DNA of 64,000 bases from Kuschelorhynchus macadamiae (taxonomy: Eukaryota; Arthropoda; Insecta; Coleoptera; Curculionidae): contig JAUTXW010000347.1 of the NCBI GenBank assembly GCA_030620095.1, forward strand, positions 1,847,001 to 1,911,000, written 5' to 3'. Position 1 is the first letter of the stretch; every line of letters begins with the position of its first letter. The notes under the pieces were generated by a model. That model was not told the origin of the DNA. It did not search any database and worked only from the letters and a program-made list of their open reading frames with translations. The translations under genes were made by a program, and so were the position numbers. Of the stretch, positions 22,193 through 33,940 are shown one piece after another.

Positions 22193-25038
22193 TCATGCTG
22201 CAAGTAGTTGCTCTTGCAACAATTTACTTTTTATGTGTTTCGAAAACTGTTTTGGTAAAAGATTTTTTATATCCGTATCAAGACCATTCCACATTTTAAT
22301 TGCGACATATACAAATGAATGCTGAAATGCTGCAGTTCTGTGTAGAGGCATAACAAAATTTTGAATGTTTCTAGTTCTGTGCGTGTGATTAAATGCAGTA
22401 AATCTCTGAGATAAATAGCTTGGTAGCCCAGTTTTAATTACTCTATGAACGAAAGTATACATATGATGTTTCCTACGATTATACATATTTAAAATGTTAC
22501 CTTCATTTAAGTAGGGTGTTATATGATTGCAAGAGTTTTGAACCTTTTGTATCATATTTCGTGTTCGGAAAGATAAAGAATCGCCATATACAGTATCTCC
22601 ATAATCAAACAGCGAGAGTATTAGTGCCTCATATAAAAAATATTTTTGTCTGGGTGGCAAAAATCTCTTTAAATAGTATATTTTTTTAAAACGTAGGTAC
22701 GCAGCTGTTAATTTCGATTTTACATAAGAGTCAAAAGATAGAGAGCTATCAAATATTACACCAAGGTTTTTTGCTTGACATACCACGTAAATGACATTAT
22801 TATTAATATGAATGTGTAAGTTCTGCTCAATATATTTTCTCATATTAATATTATTTTTGCCTAAAACCAATATTTGAGACTTTGTTGCATTAAGCTTGAG
22901 GTTATGATCTTGAGCAAATTTTTCGATTTGTTTAAGGTCTCTTATAAAATGTTCTTGAGCTATATCTAGATTTCGTATACTAATTGGTATATATAATTGA
23001 GAATCATCAGCGTACTGCTGAAGCTCAGCATATTTAGCAGACTTACACATGTCAACAACATAGAGAGAGAATAATAATGGAGACAAACTGGAGCCCTGGG
23101 GAACTCCTTGATTAACTGGCATAAAATTTGAAGTGGAACTACACGTACCGTCACAAACTAACACACGGCTTTGTCGTTTATGCAGATAACTAGATACAAA
23201 TTTAATAGAATTTTCAGATAGGCCAAAATAGTGCAGTTTTGCCAATAACATTTTGTGATTTAGGGTATCAAAAGCTTTACTAAAATCTAGAAGAGCCATG
23301 CATGTACTGCTTCCTCTATCCTCACTTAAGCGGATATTTTTCCGAAAACCTGATTGGCAAACAGGAATAATCTTTTCAGTTTCTACAAAAGTTGAAATTT
23401 GATTAAAAATATGTTTTTCGATTATTTCTGAGATTGCAGGTAGAATGCTTATTGGCCTAAGATCATTAAACTCCGTGGGATTTGATGTTTTCGCAATTGG
23501 TTTAATGATAGCTTTTTTCCAAATTGAAGGATATGAATTTTCTAGGATGCTTGTGTTAATTATGTTGATTAAAGGATTTATACAAAAAGGCAAACATAGT
23601 TTTATGTCCTTTATAGAGAGTTGATCTTCCCCAATCGCATTTGGTGATATTGTGGAAGTAATTTTTATTAGGGCAAGTTCATTGATAAGGCAGAATTCTA
23701 GACGCTTTTCAGAGATTCTATTGTTTTTATAAAAGTTTACTAAATCTAAGGAGGTAGAATCTGGTAGATTATTAGCAGTCTGAAAAAAATTATGAATGTC
23801 TGTTGCGTTAGTTAGATCCTCCGGTAAATTAGAAATTTTGTTTGTATGTGTTAAATTGAGTTTTTTTGCGTTAGACCAAAATTCTTTACCTTTTTTTAAT
23901 GACATTTGATTAAAATATGTAATCTTTTCTCGTATGATAGCATACTTAGTATAATTTCTAAGTTGTCTGTAGTATTGTAGATTTCCTTCGGTTTTGAGTT
24001 TTCTATACTTGCGATGTGCTTTATCTCTTAGCTTAATTAATGTCTTTATATTACTCGTTATCCAGGGAGTGAACGGTTTATTTCTTTAATTTTCATGGTT
24101 TTAAGGGGCGCATATTTATTAATGTGGTTTAAGATTAGTGTGTTAAATATTTTGGTTTTTTCATCCAAATTATTACTATGATAAACCTCATCCCACCGAA
24201 TAAGAGAACCCTCATTGTAAAAATTATCTTCATTTATCATTTTGTAGTTTCGAAAGGTGATATATTTTTCATTATTATTTATTTTAGGTGCTTCAAATTG
24301 TGAAAAAATTAAATTATGATCTGATAAATCCTCCGAGATATCTAGTGATCCTGATTGTACAGTAATCAGAGTTTTACTTGCAATTATCACAGCTATAAGA
24401 CTAGAATGATTAGTATCTAGATTTATTCTTGTAGGTTCAGATATTCGTTGTGTGACATTAAAAGTTTCCAAAATGTTGTTAAACCTTGCAGAAGAAGCGT
24501 TTTTTTCCAAGAGATCTATATTCAAGTCTCCCACAAGAATAATATAGTCATAATCAATTATGTGTGACAGTATATCTTCAAGGTTATCCAAAAATAGAGG
24601 GATACTTCCAGAGGGCAGCCGATATAAATTAAAAAGAATAATTGTTTTATTTTTAATTTTAAAGGATACTGCAATATATTCAAGGTCATTATAAGTAAAG
24701 TTAAAATTTACTCTGGAAAATTTTAAATTATTTTTGAGATACAGTGCTACACCGCCACCCCTGCCCATTCTATCCTGTCTCATAAATTGGTATCCTGGTA
24801 TGTTAAATAAGACACTGTCATAGCTCGAATTCAACCAGGTTTCTGCGAGGCAAAATATGCCAAAATTATATTCAGACATATAATTGCGGAATTCGTCAAA
24901 GCCAGTGTTCATTGAACGAATATTTAATTGTCCTAATAAAAAGTTATTTTTGTTTTCATTATTAAAGATGTCGATCAGCGTCCGACTCGTGTCCATGCTA
25001 CCCATGATCGCACCCGTCATGCGCCAGCCACCACCCAA
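22193..25038 (-). pseudogene. LINE ORF2: endonuclease-reverse transcriptase with one frameshift
   Basis: The endonuclease part (25038-24058, 326 codons) shows LLGQLNIRSMN (metal-binding Asn), LAETWL (Glu), RGGGVALYLKN, LVGDLNIDLL (Asp/Asn) and LSDHNLI (SDH). The position usually SLID reads SLIA, so one conserved Asp is lost. A one-base frameshift near 24065-24090 separates it from the rest, which is open from PWITSNIKTL to the stop at 22193. RT motifs are FNDLRPISILP, CMALLDFSKAFDTLNHKML (A), NQGVPQGSSLSPLLFSLYV (B), LQQYADDSQLYI (C) and QAKNLGVIFDSSLSF. The C-terminus is a thumb plus a conserved tail ending in LLAA. Apart from the shift and the SLIA change the gene looks complete. Confidence 0.88.
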
Positions 25039-25850
25039 CCGACCAACGCCCTCAAGTCACCGAGCTCACCGCAGTCCCTAAATATAGTATTACATCTTTT
25101 ACTTATACCCATTCAACTAAACTCAATAACCCTATAAAAACATGCACAAACCGCTCATTATTTGAAAAGTTGCATACAATATATATAATATAAAATATAA
25201 AAAAAAAATACGTAAGCCATGCAGCATATATTAATAAGTCTAACTCGCTCTATAACTCATAAACATTTATGTGATTATTATTATATAAATTTGAATACAT
25301 TTTATGATTATTATTTAAAATATAATTGAAAAAAATATATATATAATGTGTAATTACCTTGCATTCTAATGAATAAAAATGAATAGACAGGCGACATGCG
25401 TTACAATAGTATTTTTCACAAATATTTTTGACAATTACGAAAACAATATCGGTTACAATTAATTAATTACATAACAAAAAGGGAGAGAGGAATCGAGAGT
25501 ATGCAGTGCATGTGACTAAAATATATTCTTTTGACTACCTGAAATTATGCCAGAATTAATAATTATTGAGATTGGTATTTCGGTTAAACCACCACCCAAT
25601 CTCTTTCCCTATAAAGAAATACAAAAAATAAATAGATATTCTAAAGAACACCATTAAAAAATTATAATATATAAGTTTTGTGAACGCCATACTAGATACA
25701 ATAAAGAAAAAGATAAGGCAAAAACATTTGTCAGCCTCACGTAATACTTATTTTTTCACAATAACAGCAATTCGAGAAGGTAATATACTTACATAGATGT
25801 TTTCATTTGTATATATACACATTTTTTTCCTTCTTTGTCACTTGGGACAC

Positions 25851-26504
25851 TCAGTTGGTGTTTTTCACTGTCTGAATATCACGTTCACTTGCGATCCTGT
25901 GAACGACATCGTCTTTTTTTACATAAATGATGCCATTTAAAACCCACGCACTTTTGCTCGAAAACTCACGAACTGCACTTTGAAACAATGCGAGACGCAC
26001 TTTGGTTAGGTCCTCCTTAATTTTAATATCACTATTTTTTAATTTTATACGAGCCTTTAACACTGATAACCGAGCAGAATCTGTTGAAAAACGTACAAGT
26101 ACGGCCGGCGGCTTAGTACTGGGATTTTTCGAGGATATTCGATGACATTTTTTTATGTCGCCGTGTTTAAAGTTTATTTTCAGGGTATTGTTGAACATAT
26201 TTAATATTTTGGATCGCAAATCTTCACCATTTTCGGAGGGCAAACCAAAAATGCGTACATTTAGGTTGCGCGATGATTGTTCCTGGGTCTCTACTAAGTT
26301 TTTTAGGTGATTATTATCGGCTTCAAGCTTTGTAATCTTATCTTCCATTGAGCTAATTAATGCCTTCTGGGATTTAAATTGGTTTTCAAACTTTTCTTCG
26401 ATGATTTTCGCCACTTTATCCGCAATATCTTGCAGAAACTTTTCATTGAAGGTGGCTACAATCGCACTTTTTATCTCCCTGAGTTCGACGGTTGACAGTC
26501 CCAT
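25851..26504 (-). CDS. LINE ORF1 protein, coiled coil plus RNA-binding-like domain, 217 aa
   Basis: Intact frame. The start was taken at the internal Met at 26504 (MGLSTVELREIKSAI), because the upstream 40 codons look like 5' UTR. Residues about 30-90 form a heptad-like coiled coil (FENQFKSQKALISSMEDKI, LEADNNHLKNLVETQEQ). Next come RNLNVRIFGLPSENGEDL and IKKCHRISSKNPSTKPPAVLVRFS, the core of ORF1 RNA-binding domains, and finally EDLTKVRLALFQSAV plus SAWVLNGIIYVKKDD. That end region is shared with the ORF1 remnant at 28.7 kb and with insect LINE ORF1/FP25K-like proteins. Role: binds LINE RNA in the retrotransposition particle. Lies upstream of ORF2 on the same strand. Confidence 0.8.
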   Translation of the reverse strand: MGLSTVELREIKSAIVATFNEKFLQDIADKVAKIIEEKFENQFKSQKALISSMEDKITKLEADNNHLKNLVETQEQSSRNLNVRIFGLPSENGEDLRSKILNMFNNTLKINFKHGDIKKCHRISSKNPSTKPPAVLVRFSTDSARLSVLKARIKLKNSDIKIKEDLTKVRLALFQSAVREFSSKSAWVLNGIIYVKKDDVVHRIASERDIQTVKNTN

Positions 26505-26778
26505 AATGGCGGATATTGTCCTCCGATGCAATTTAGTATGTCCAAGGCACTGGTGTTTTATTTTGATATCAAACTTAATCCACATCCAAATATACTCTTT
26601 ACTAAATTTTATAACGCATAACACAAAAATAACTGCAACTATAAAACTTTAATATTACGTTATTTTAACGGAGCGACTTGCACAGGCTCACTACCACTCC
26701 AGCGCCATCTGGACGTCCAGATTGATTTGTTTCCTGGGTATAGGTTTATTTGTAAAATCAAAAACAATGGAGATAAGT

Positions 26779-26809
<31 letters not shown>

Positions 26810-26810
26810 G

Positions 26811-26877
<67 letters not shown>
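26779..26877. repeat. (AT)n microsatellite with one short interruption
   Basis: TA dinucleotides from 26779 to about 26806, an interruption GTTGATGTG, then AT dinucleotides to about 26877. Next to the 5' end of the minus-strand LINE. Confidence 0.95.
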
Positions 26878-26879
<2 letters not shown>

Positions 26880-26880
<1 letters not shown>

Positions 26881-27320
26881 GTTTCCATATCTATCTACAA
26901 ATAATTTAAAAAACATTTAGTATCAGATTATAAAAAAACATCTATAATTTTCTAGAACTACTTTTAAATTTGTATACTATTTACAAAAAAAAATATTACA
27001 AGATTCGTAAAATAAGGTTACCTACCTCAAAAAATGCCTGCCGTTTGTTTATTGATATTTGCTTGATATTGGTAGGTAACAAGTTAATGGCTTGCCAAGC
27101 AACTCATGTGTACAGTTGTAGGAAAAAGTGTTCTTGTCATACCTCGTTTGTGAGGAATTTAAAGATATACATATTTTTTTCCTTAATTTTTTAAATTTAA
27201 ACAATATAATATAATTAGACATTCATGATGATATACTACATTTAAAAAATAATGACTTAGACGGAGTTAAAACTATACTATGTTTTTATGAAGATGTTAA
27301 AATATCAAATTGTAGTATAT
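26880..27320. other. No gene seen
   Basis: AT-rich. One 74-codon open frame (26970-27194) has a Cys-containing middle but no recognisable family. Confidence 0.5.
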
Positions 27321-27510
27321 TTAACTTAAATTGTGTATGTCCTTGTCGTTTACAGTATTGTTTTCTTTTTTTATATGTATCATTTCTTTGATAATTAATT
27401 TCTGGTACTGGTTATCTTCATCTATCATTTTGGTCTCAGAAAAATTATTATCAGTTTCAGAAAAATTATTATCAGTCACATAAAAATAAACGCAACATAA
27501 AGACATCTTT
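27321..27510 (-). pseudogene. Penelope-like element C-terminus (GIY-YIG end), minus strand
   Basis: The minus strand reads KMIDEDNQYQKLIIKEMIHIKKENNTVNDKDIHNLS. This matches the closing helix of PLE GIY-YIG domains (xKRLIxEMIxIKK...NxxxDxxxLS). Only this tail is present. Just upstream TDNNFSE occurs twice, a micro-duplication. The neighbouring PLE remnant starts directly beside it on the opposite strand. Confidence 0.5.
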
Positions 27511-27529
27511 AACACAGATATTACTAACG

Positions 27530-28310
27530 ATGTCGCAGAAGTTCTTGCTTTAGGCGAAAACATTTCGCTTCATATTAACAACGAAAAAAACTTACCTTTA
27601 ACCGAATATAGATCCTGGGTAGAATCAGCTATACGAGATAAACCAAATGAAATAAAACATAGCATTAGGTCAGACGGAGTAAATATAATTACCAATCATA
27701 AAATAAAAGTTAACCATAAAAAAACAAACTAATTTTCAAAAACGACTACAGAAACAAGATAATAAAACAAGGCAATTTATTAAAGATAATCAAATTACGA
27801 CACAAATAAAATAAATAAGCTCTTAAAAATACCTTTAAAGAGTGACGCAAATAACAACTTTCAAAATAAAAATAACACTTTTGTAAAAAAACTATTAAAC
27901 AGAAATCTGTTAACTGACGCGGAAGCTAAAAATTTGTCAATTCATAATGCAGTTACGCCTAAAATATATGGCCTACCCAAATTGCATAAATCTAACATTC
28001 CCCCTAGGTCTAGAGTGTCATGTATTCAATCTCCCCTGGTACAAGTATTTAACCATGATATTTAAAAATAGTTATTAAATAAAAGACTCGTTTACATTTA
28101 AACATTTTGTAGATTCATTAACAATACCACCAAATTCAGAACTAATATAAATGAAATTGTATTATTATAAAAAACTCTAACTCTAAGCTTGAATTCTTAG
28201 AAGCCTTATAATATTAAATAATTATTTTCGCAACTTGATGGTTCTATGGGCTCACCTATTTCTTCTACCCCCACTTTTAATGTTTGATATGAATTTCATC
28301 TATATTGGTC
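27530..28310 (+). pseudogene. Penelope-like element N-terminal and RT remnant, plus strand
   Basis: Reads VLALGENISLHINNEKNLPL, WVESAIRDKPNEIKHSIRS, then after disruptions IPLKSDANNNFQNKNNTFVKKLLNR, LTDAEAKNLSIHNAVTPKIYGLPKLHKSNIPPRSRVS (27.93-28.02 kb; PLE RT entry motif) and QLDGSMGSPISSTPTFNV (28.22 kb; motif B, normally MGSPxSPVxANxFM). The YVDD region and C-terminus are not found. Stops and frameshifts throughout. Dead copy, family different from the 19-kb PLE. Confidence 0.75.
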
Positions 28311-28429
28311 AAACCATACCAAGGGTCGAGTTGATAATCTCCTTTTTTGAAGTCATTTAATGACTGTAACAATAATATTGTTCCAGACTATTAAATGTGT
28401 TATTACTCCTAATACGTTATAGAGTACGC

Positions 28430-28690
28430 TGAGTAAATTGTAGGTATGTAGTATGTATTTAGTGGGGTGCTTAGCTCTTAGTTAAAGATTCACAATATCG
28501 CAATCTACTTACCTGCCCGGTAACATTTGTACTGCTGAAGCTTCCCAAATAAAAACTAAAAGCATAGTACTCTAGGTAATATAAGCAAACATAATTAGAA
28601 ATGCAATTGAAAAAGTAATTCGATAGTTAATTACAAATTACAAGCAATTTGTTATATTTTTTGAAAATGCAATTTAATTAAAAGTAACCT
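28430..28690. other. No gene seen
   Basis: Short AT-rich spacer between PLE debris and the next LINE. Confidence 0.5.
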
Positions 28691-28705
28691 TTTAAAATTG
28701 TTATA

Positions 28706-28870
28706 GTGGAAGATTTAACAAAAAAACGGCTTAATTTATATCTAGCCGCATTACAAAAACTAGGAAAAACTAATGTTTTTACATATCGAGGTAATATTTT
28801 TGTCAATATTAATAATCGAAAAAAAATTATAAATGATTTAGAAGAATTAAATGATTTATGTAATTCTTAA
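28706..28870 (+). pseudogene. LINE ORF1 C-terminal fragment
   Basis: About 54 codons: VEDLTKKRLNLYLAALQKLGKTN, FTYRGNIFVNINNRKKIIND, ending at a TAA about 120 bp before ORF2. Parallels EDLTKVRLALFQSAV and GIIYVKKDDVVHRI in the intact ORF1 at 25.9-26.5 kb. Upstream part missing. Confidence 0.6.
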
Positions 28871-28989
28871 TAGGAATATGAGGTAATAATCTGTTAAATT
28901 TTTTTTTTCCCTTAAACTTACAAATTTTATATATAAGTTATTTTAATGTTGAGCGAGTATTAAAAATTACATTTTCCTCAGACAAATTT

Positions 28990-31952
28990 TTGGTTTCTTT
29001 TTACAAAGAAAAAAAAAGGAAAATGCTTTCATTTTTTGAGACGGATGGCGAGTTGACTGTGGAGGAGGAGCTAGTGTTTGAGGACATTGTGGAGACTTCT
29101 GTATTTTTCGAGGGTGCCAAAAAGTTAAACATTTTACATTTATATATTTTCAGTTTAAGGAAGAACTTTGACGAGTTATTGTTATACTTAGATAAAGTTG
29201 GGGTAGGAAATATGGATATATTAATTTTATCTGAAACTTGGATCATTGAAGACGTAAGTAATTTCAATATTGAAGGTTTTGATCTTTTTTATAACAATTC
29301 CAAACAAAATAAAAATGATGGTTTAATTCTTTATGCTAAGATTTCATTGGCAGCAAACGTCGAATGTATAAATTTCTCTGAAACCAGTGTTTTAAAATGC
29401 ACTTTGGAGATAGACGGACTAACATATAGCATAAAAGGAATTTACAGACCTCCTTCAATAAATATAACACAATTTTTAAAGGATTTTGACCAGTATCTAG
29501 AAACAAACCACAAATTTAATTCTCATGAGATAATATTGGGTGACATAAATATAAATCTGTTAAATAAAATTGATGTAAACGTAAATCAATATAAAAATAT
29601 TTTGGCTTTAAGAGGATATATTTCATGTATAAACAAACCAACTAGAGTTACCGAGCTGAATCGAAATTTAATTGACCATATATTTGTGCGAAGTAATATT
29701 CTGAAAAATAAAAATCTTCAGAGTAACCTTATTGTATTGCAAACTTCCCTTACAGATCATTATGCAGTAGGTCTTTCTTTAAATCTAAATTATAGCTGGA
29801 AAACAAAAAAGACAGATTTTGTTAAAGGGACAGTTTCCTATGACCAATTAAATCAGTATTTATCAACATGGAACCATGGAATAATATTTAATATTTTCTC
29901 TGAAAACCTAAATCCTGAAAGTTGTTACTTGAACTTTGTTTCTACTATCAAAAAATACATTAATTTATCAACAAAAACCGATAAAATAACAAGCAAATCT
30001 CGAAAATTAAAACCCTGGATTACTGCAGGTATATTAAACTCTATTCATCACCGAGACCGAATGAAGAAAAAATCATTAAATGGTAACGATCATAATTCAA
30101 TAACATATAAACGCTACAGAAATATGATAACAAGAATTATTAGAGATGCAAAAAATAATTATTACAAAAGTAAAATTCTACAATCTGGCAACAACTACAA
30201 AAAGATTTGGTCGGTGATGAACGAAGCCATAAATTCTATGGTTAAAAAAAATCATGTTCATTGAAAATTAAAAATAACTCTGGTGTTGTTATTGTAAACG
30301 AGTATCAGATAGCAAATACGTTTAATATTTTTTTTGTTAACATTGGCCGAAGTATTAATGAAAGTATTCAAGATAAAGAATATAATATAAAAACTTCTAA
30401 AAATAAAAACTCATTGTATCTGGATCCTATCTCTAAATCAGATCTTATTTTAAGTATAAATTCTTTAAAAAATAATTCTGCACCAGGTCCAGATTCAATA
30501 AGTGTAGAACTTATCAAAAAGATATATACTTACATTTTCTGTTGCATATTATGAACTTAGTAATTTCTACTGCTAAAATTCTGTCAGATTGGAAAGAAGC
30601 AATTGTGACGCCGGTTTTTAAGGGCGGTGATCCTTTAAATGTAAATAATTATCGCCCTATATCTGTTGTAAGTAATTTTGCTAAACTTTTTGAAAAGTGT
30701 ATAAAACTTATGGCTTTTTTGGAGAAGGATAAAATTATTTTTGACAAACAATATGGATTTCAAAAAGAAAAAAGTACTGAAGATGCCGTGTCTTATCTTC
30801 CAAATAAAATTTTGCATAACTTAAATATCAATAAAAAACCTTTAACAATATTTCTGGACATTGCCAAAGCCTTTGATACAGTGTGTCACCAAAATCTTAT
30901 TGAAAGACTTGAAAATGCTGGAATAGGGGGTGGGCCCCTAAATTTGTTTAAAAATTATCTTTTAAATAGAGAACAAAAAGTAAAAATTGGAGAGACTCTT
31001 AGTGAAATTCGGGTAGGAACTACTGGAGTTCCCCAGGGTACTGTACTTGGTCCTGTTAGGTTTCTTATTTACATAAATGGCCTAAAAGACCTAAATGTGA
31101 ATGGTGATATTGTGAGCTATGCTGATGATACGGCTATACTCCTTTCAGCAAATACATGGGAGGGCGTTCACATTATTAAACAATATCTAAACGTTAGTTT
31201 GTTATCCCTAAATGTCAATAAAACAAACTTTCTCTACAACCATAGCTGATCAGCCTATAAAAAATAGTATCAAAATACATCTCTCGGGTTGTATAAATCA
31301 AATTCAGTGTACTGATTGCCCATAAATATACAGTGTAGAAAACAAAATATCTCGGTTTTTACCTTGATAAAAACTTAAAATGGATTGAACATCTTAACTA
31401 TATAATTACAAAACTTCGAAAACTATTTTATAAATTTTACCAACTTTTATTATTTTTCATAGTTTTTTTAGTAGAAAACTGTTACTTATAGTGTACTATG
31501 CATTAGTAGAGTCGTTATTAAGATATTGTATTGTGATCTGGGGATCAGCTTTTAGTACAATATTAAAACGTTTGGAAATTTCCCAGAGAAAAATTCTTAA
31601 AATATTATATAAACGTAATTCACAATATTCATCTGAATTATTATTTAAGGAAACAAATATTTTAAACATAAAGTCCTTTTATGCTCACTCATGTTTATTA
31701 TATTTATTTAAGGATCCATCCCTTTCTCAATTACAAACACATAATTACAGTACCAGATCTGCTAAAAATCAAACACTGCATATACCTACCTAGGTAGGTA
31801 GATGTTTAGCTTATTTTGCACCTAAATTATTTAATTGTCTACCTCGCAACATTAAGGAAATTAAAACCTTAAAAACATTTAAATTAAAAGCTAAAATGTT
31901 TATTCTGGAAAACTCGAATCAAATTAATAAAATTTTATTTAACGAACAGTTA
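28990..31952 (+). pseudogene. LINE ORF2 endonuclease-RT, broken by frameshifts
   Basis: The endonuclease part is open for 424 codons from 28990: LILSETWI (Glu), KGIYRPPSINITQ, EIILGDININLLN (Asp/Asn), INKPTRVTEL, NLIDHIFVRS and SLTDHYAVG (DH pair), followed by the connector region. Frameshifts near 30262 and 30540 lead into SAPGPDSISVELIKK, then NNYRPISVVSNFAKLFEKCI, FLDIAKAFDTVCHQNLI (motif A), GVPQGTVLGPVRFLIYINGL (B) and VSYADDTAIL (C, catalytic). A further break near 31249 precedes the thumb and tail (VESLLRYCIVIWGSAF at 31.5 kb). The catalytic residues of both domains are still readable. Confidence 0.8.
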
Positions 31953-32335
31953 TAAATTGACTATATCCGCATATTATTATTTTTTTTATAGAATCCTTTA
32001 AATCTGTTATTATATCAAAGAGCACACTTCACTGCTTTCTCCTCCATGTTCAAACTGCCATAATGATTATGTATGTAAAAGGCATTATAGTGTTATAATA
32101 CAAGAGTACTTAGTTTATTTAAATTTCTTTATTTCCCTGTGCGAAGGAGAGATTGCACAGACACAAGCTCCTTGTGAGACTTAAATGTGCAATCTACCCT
32201 AATCACATAATATTTGGCATATTAGATAGTAAATTGTATACAAACATTATAGAAGTTAAATTGCTATTTTTGGTCAAATTTGTGTAAAACATTAAAAAAT
32301 AAATGTATTTGAAATTTGAAATATTTGAAAAGCAA

Positions 32336-32899
32336 TTGTGCCAAGCGTTGATTTCAATGTTTGAGGAGCAACTCAAGAAGATCAGAATAGAATTTAAGAA
32401 AAAACCTCTTAAAATTCCTCAGTCTAAATGTCAGCTCTTGTTGCATTCTATATCTGAATTATTAACCTCAAATATTGATAACTAGTTGCCACAACGGCCT
32501 TTTTCTTCATAAATGAGTCAATACACGCCGGTCCATTGTTTAGTTAATGAAATGTAGGAGAAAAAAAACTGTTACGTCCGTGCACCACCGATCGGCTACC
32601 TGTTTTCTTAAAAACTCATATCATGCACTTAAATGGGCCTTTAATTAAAAAGGGAGGCACAAACAAAACGGTCCCGTGAAATTCCGCATTAATAGCTTCT
32701 TATATTTTTGGTCGTTTTTTTTAGGAGCGCGGTTTAAAATGTATGTAGAAGAGAGACAGCTAAAACTGTTCATAATTTGAGGCTTGTGAAAAAGTAACTT
32801 GTAAGCGACTTAAAAAAAATGGAGTTCTTAATTTGTCTTATATGTTTTTTAATGTATGTATCACAGAACTAGGGATTGGCGATATTAGATTTTACCTAT
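32336..32899. other. No gene seen
   Basis: A 60-codon open frame (32303-32485) starts inside the LINE tail and has no recognisable family. The rest is noncoding and may be the 5' part of the following mariner-type remnant. Confidence 0.45.
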
Positions 32900-33410
32900 C
32901 CGTAGGCTGTTAGTTAGGAAAACTGAAGACAGTGATTTTTTTAAGAAGATTTTGTGGAGCGATGAGGCAACGTTTTCCACAGCAGGTGTGTATAACCGAC
33001 GAATTAGAGAACTCCCATTCTCATGTTAAAATTAAAAATCAGGGTCGTATTTGACTGAGTGTTTGGTGTGGTATTCTTAGGTACCGAATAAATGAGCCGA
33101 TTATATTTGAGGGCTCTTTAACACGAGATACATCCAGTATTTAAATGAAATTGAAGTTTTGTTAAAAGAACTTCCTTTTAGGGAATTTAACAACATAATG
33201 TGGCAACAGGACTGCGCGGAGCGCCGCCTCATAACACAGTGGATTGGAACTCATGGGACCATTAATAGGCCACATAATAGTCTTGACCTGACCCCTTTAG
33301 ACAATTTTTGTGGGGCTATTTAAGGGCTGAAGTATATAAAGAAAAAAGTCAAAACTTGGAGGAGTTAAGGCAAAGGATCCAAAGGAGTATAGATTCAATG
33401 ATTGAATGAA
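32900..33410 (+). pseudogene. Mariner-type transposase fragment, decayed
   Basis: Across frames: DSDFFKKILWSDEATFSTAGVYNRR (first catalytic Asp), NSHSHVKIKNQGR, LSVWCGILG, EGSLTR and YIQYLNEIEVLLKELPFREFNN, IMWQQDCAERR (second Asp, APPH lost), QWIGTHGTINRPHNSLDLTPLDNFC (third Asp region, WPP and SPD degenerate) and LKYIKKKVKTWRS. Same superfamily as the DD41D elements, yet another family. No TIRs identified. Part of the region between the second and third Asp is deleted. Confidence 0.7.
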
Positions 33411-33940
33411 GAACATCCAGAGCTTATTTGCAATGCTTTATTTAAATTAATACATAAATAGTCTAGCATGTAATATTCTTTGTTGTAATTTAAAATTTTA
33501 CAAAGGTGGATTTACAGGAAACAGGAAATAATACAAAATATGTTAACAGAAATATGCAATAATATTCCATTCGGTCTTTTAAACAGAATATTTTTTCAAC
33601 TCCTCGCCAAAATTCTCAAATTGTAAGGCCATGTTTGGACGAAAATTTCTTTCATATACAAAAACCGCCATAAGAGAAATGCAATTTTCAGCGAATTACA
33701 CTGAATATTCCACCCATGTACAAATTTTCCCGTACGACTGGTGGTGTTTTCGAAAAATTATAGCGGAAATACCACGTCGTCTAGGAAACATGGTTTTTCC
33801 ACTTACCTGGTTAGGTGTGGTTACATACCTAACCAAAAAATGAAATCTTGACAATATGAAACCTGCTTTTGAGAGACGCTAGATTCCCTAGAAACTGATT
33901 TTTTTAAGTATCTTTTAAACATTTTTGAAAAGTTGTCAAT
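33411..33940. other. No gene supported
   Basis: Contains a 70-codon open frame (33631-33843) without recognisable content. It may be the 5' region of the Crypton that starts at 33941. Confidence 0.4.

Larger units (their letters stand above)
21800..26700 (-). mobile_element. Nearly full-length LINE (Jockey/CR1-like group), two ORFs
   Basis: On the minus strand: ORF1 (25851-26504), an AT-rich spacer of about 800 bp, ORF2 endonuclease plus RT (22193-25038), a 3' UTR with a GC-rich block at 22075-22180, and a 3' end at about 21800 with AATAAAAGATTTTGAATTTG, the kind of short tail common in this group. The 5' end lies near 26700 close to an (AT)n tract. ORF order and content are those of two-ORF LINEs with an apurinic-type endonuclease. 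The only clear lesion in ORF2 is a single frameshift. Confidence 0.85.
28690..32335 (+). mobile_element. 5'-truncated LINE (Jockey/CR1-like), decayed
   Basis: Contains the last part of ORF1 (28706-28870), ORF2 (28990-31952) in several frames, a 3' UTR, and a 3' tail at about 32300-32335 with repeated ATTTGAAA-type units. The tail type and ORF1 end resemble the minus-strand LINE at 21.8-26.7 kb, but the ORF2 sequence is clearly a different family. ORF1 begins abruptly, indicating 5' truncation. Confidence 0.8.

Noticed and set aside
22080..22325. Plus-strand frame starting MNNGSGETETETETGG
   Set aside because: Lies in the 3' UTR and opposite the ORF2 end of a well-supported minus-strand LINE; composition follows the GC-rich block.
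33631..33843. 70-codon frame upstream of the Crypton
   Set aside because: Different frame from the recombinase, no recognisable domain, likely 5' region.
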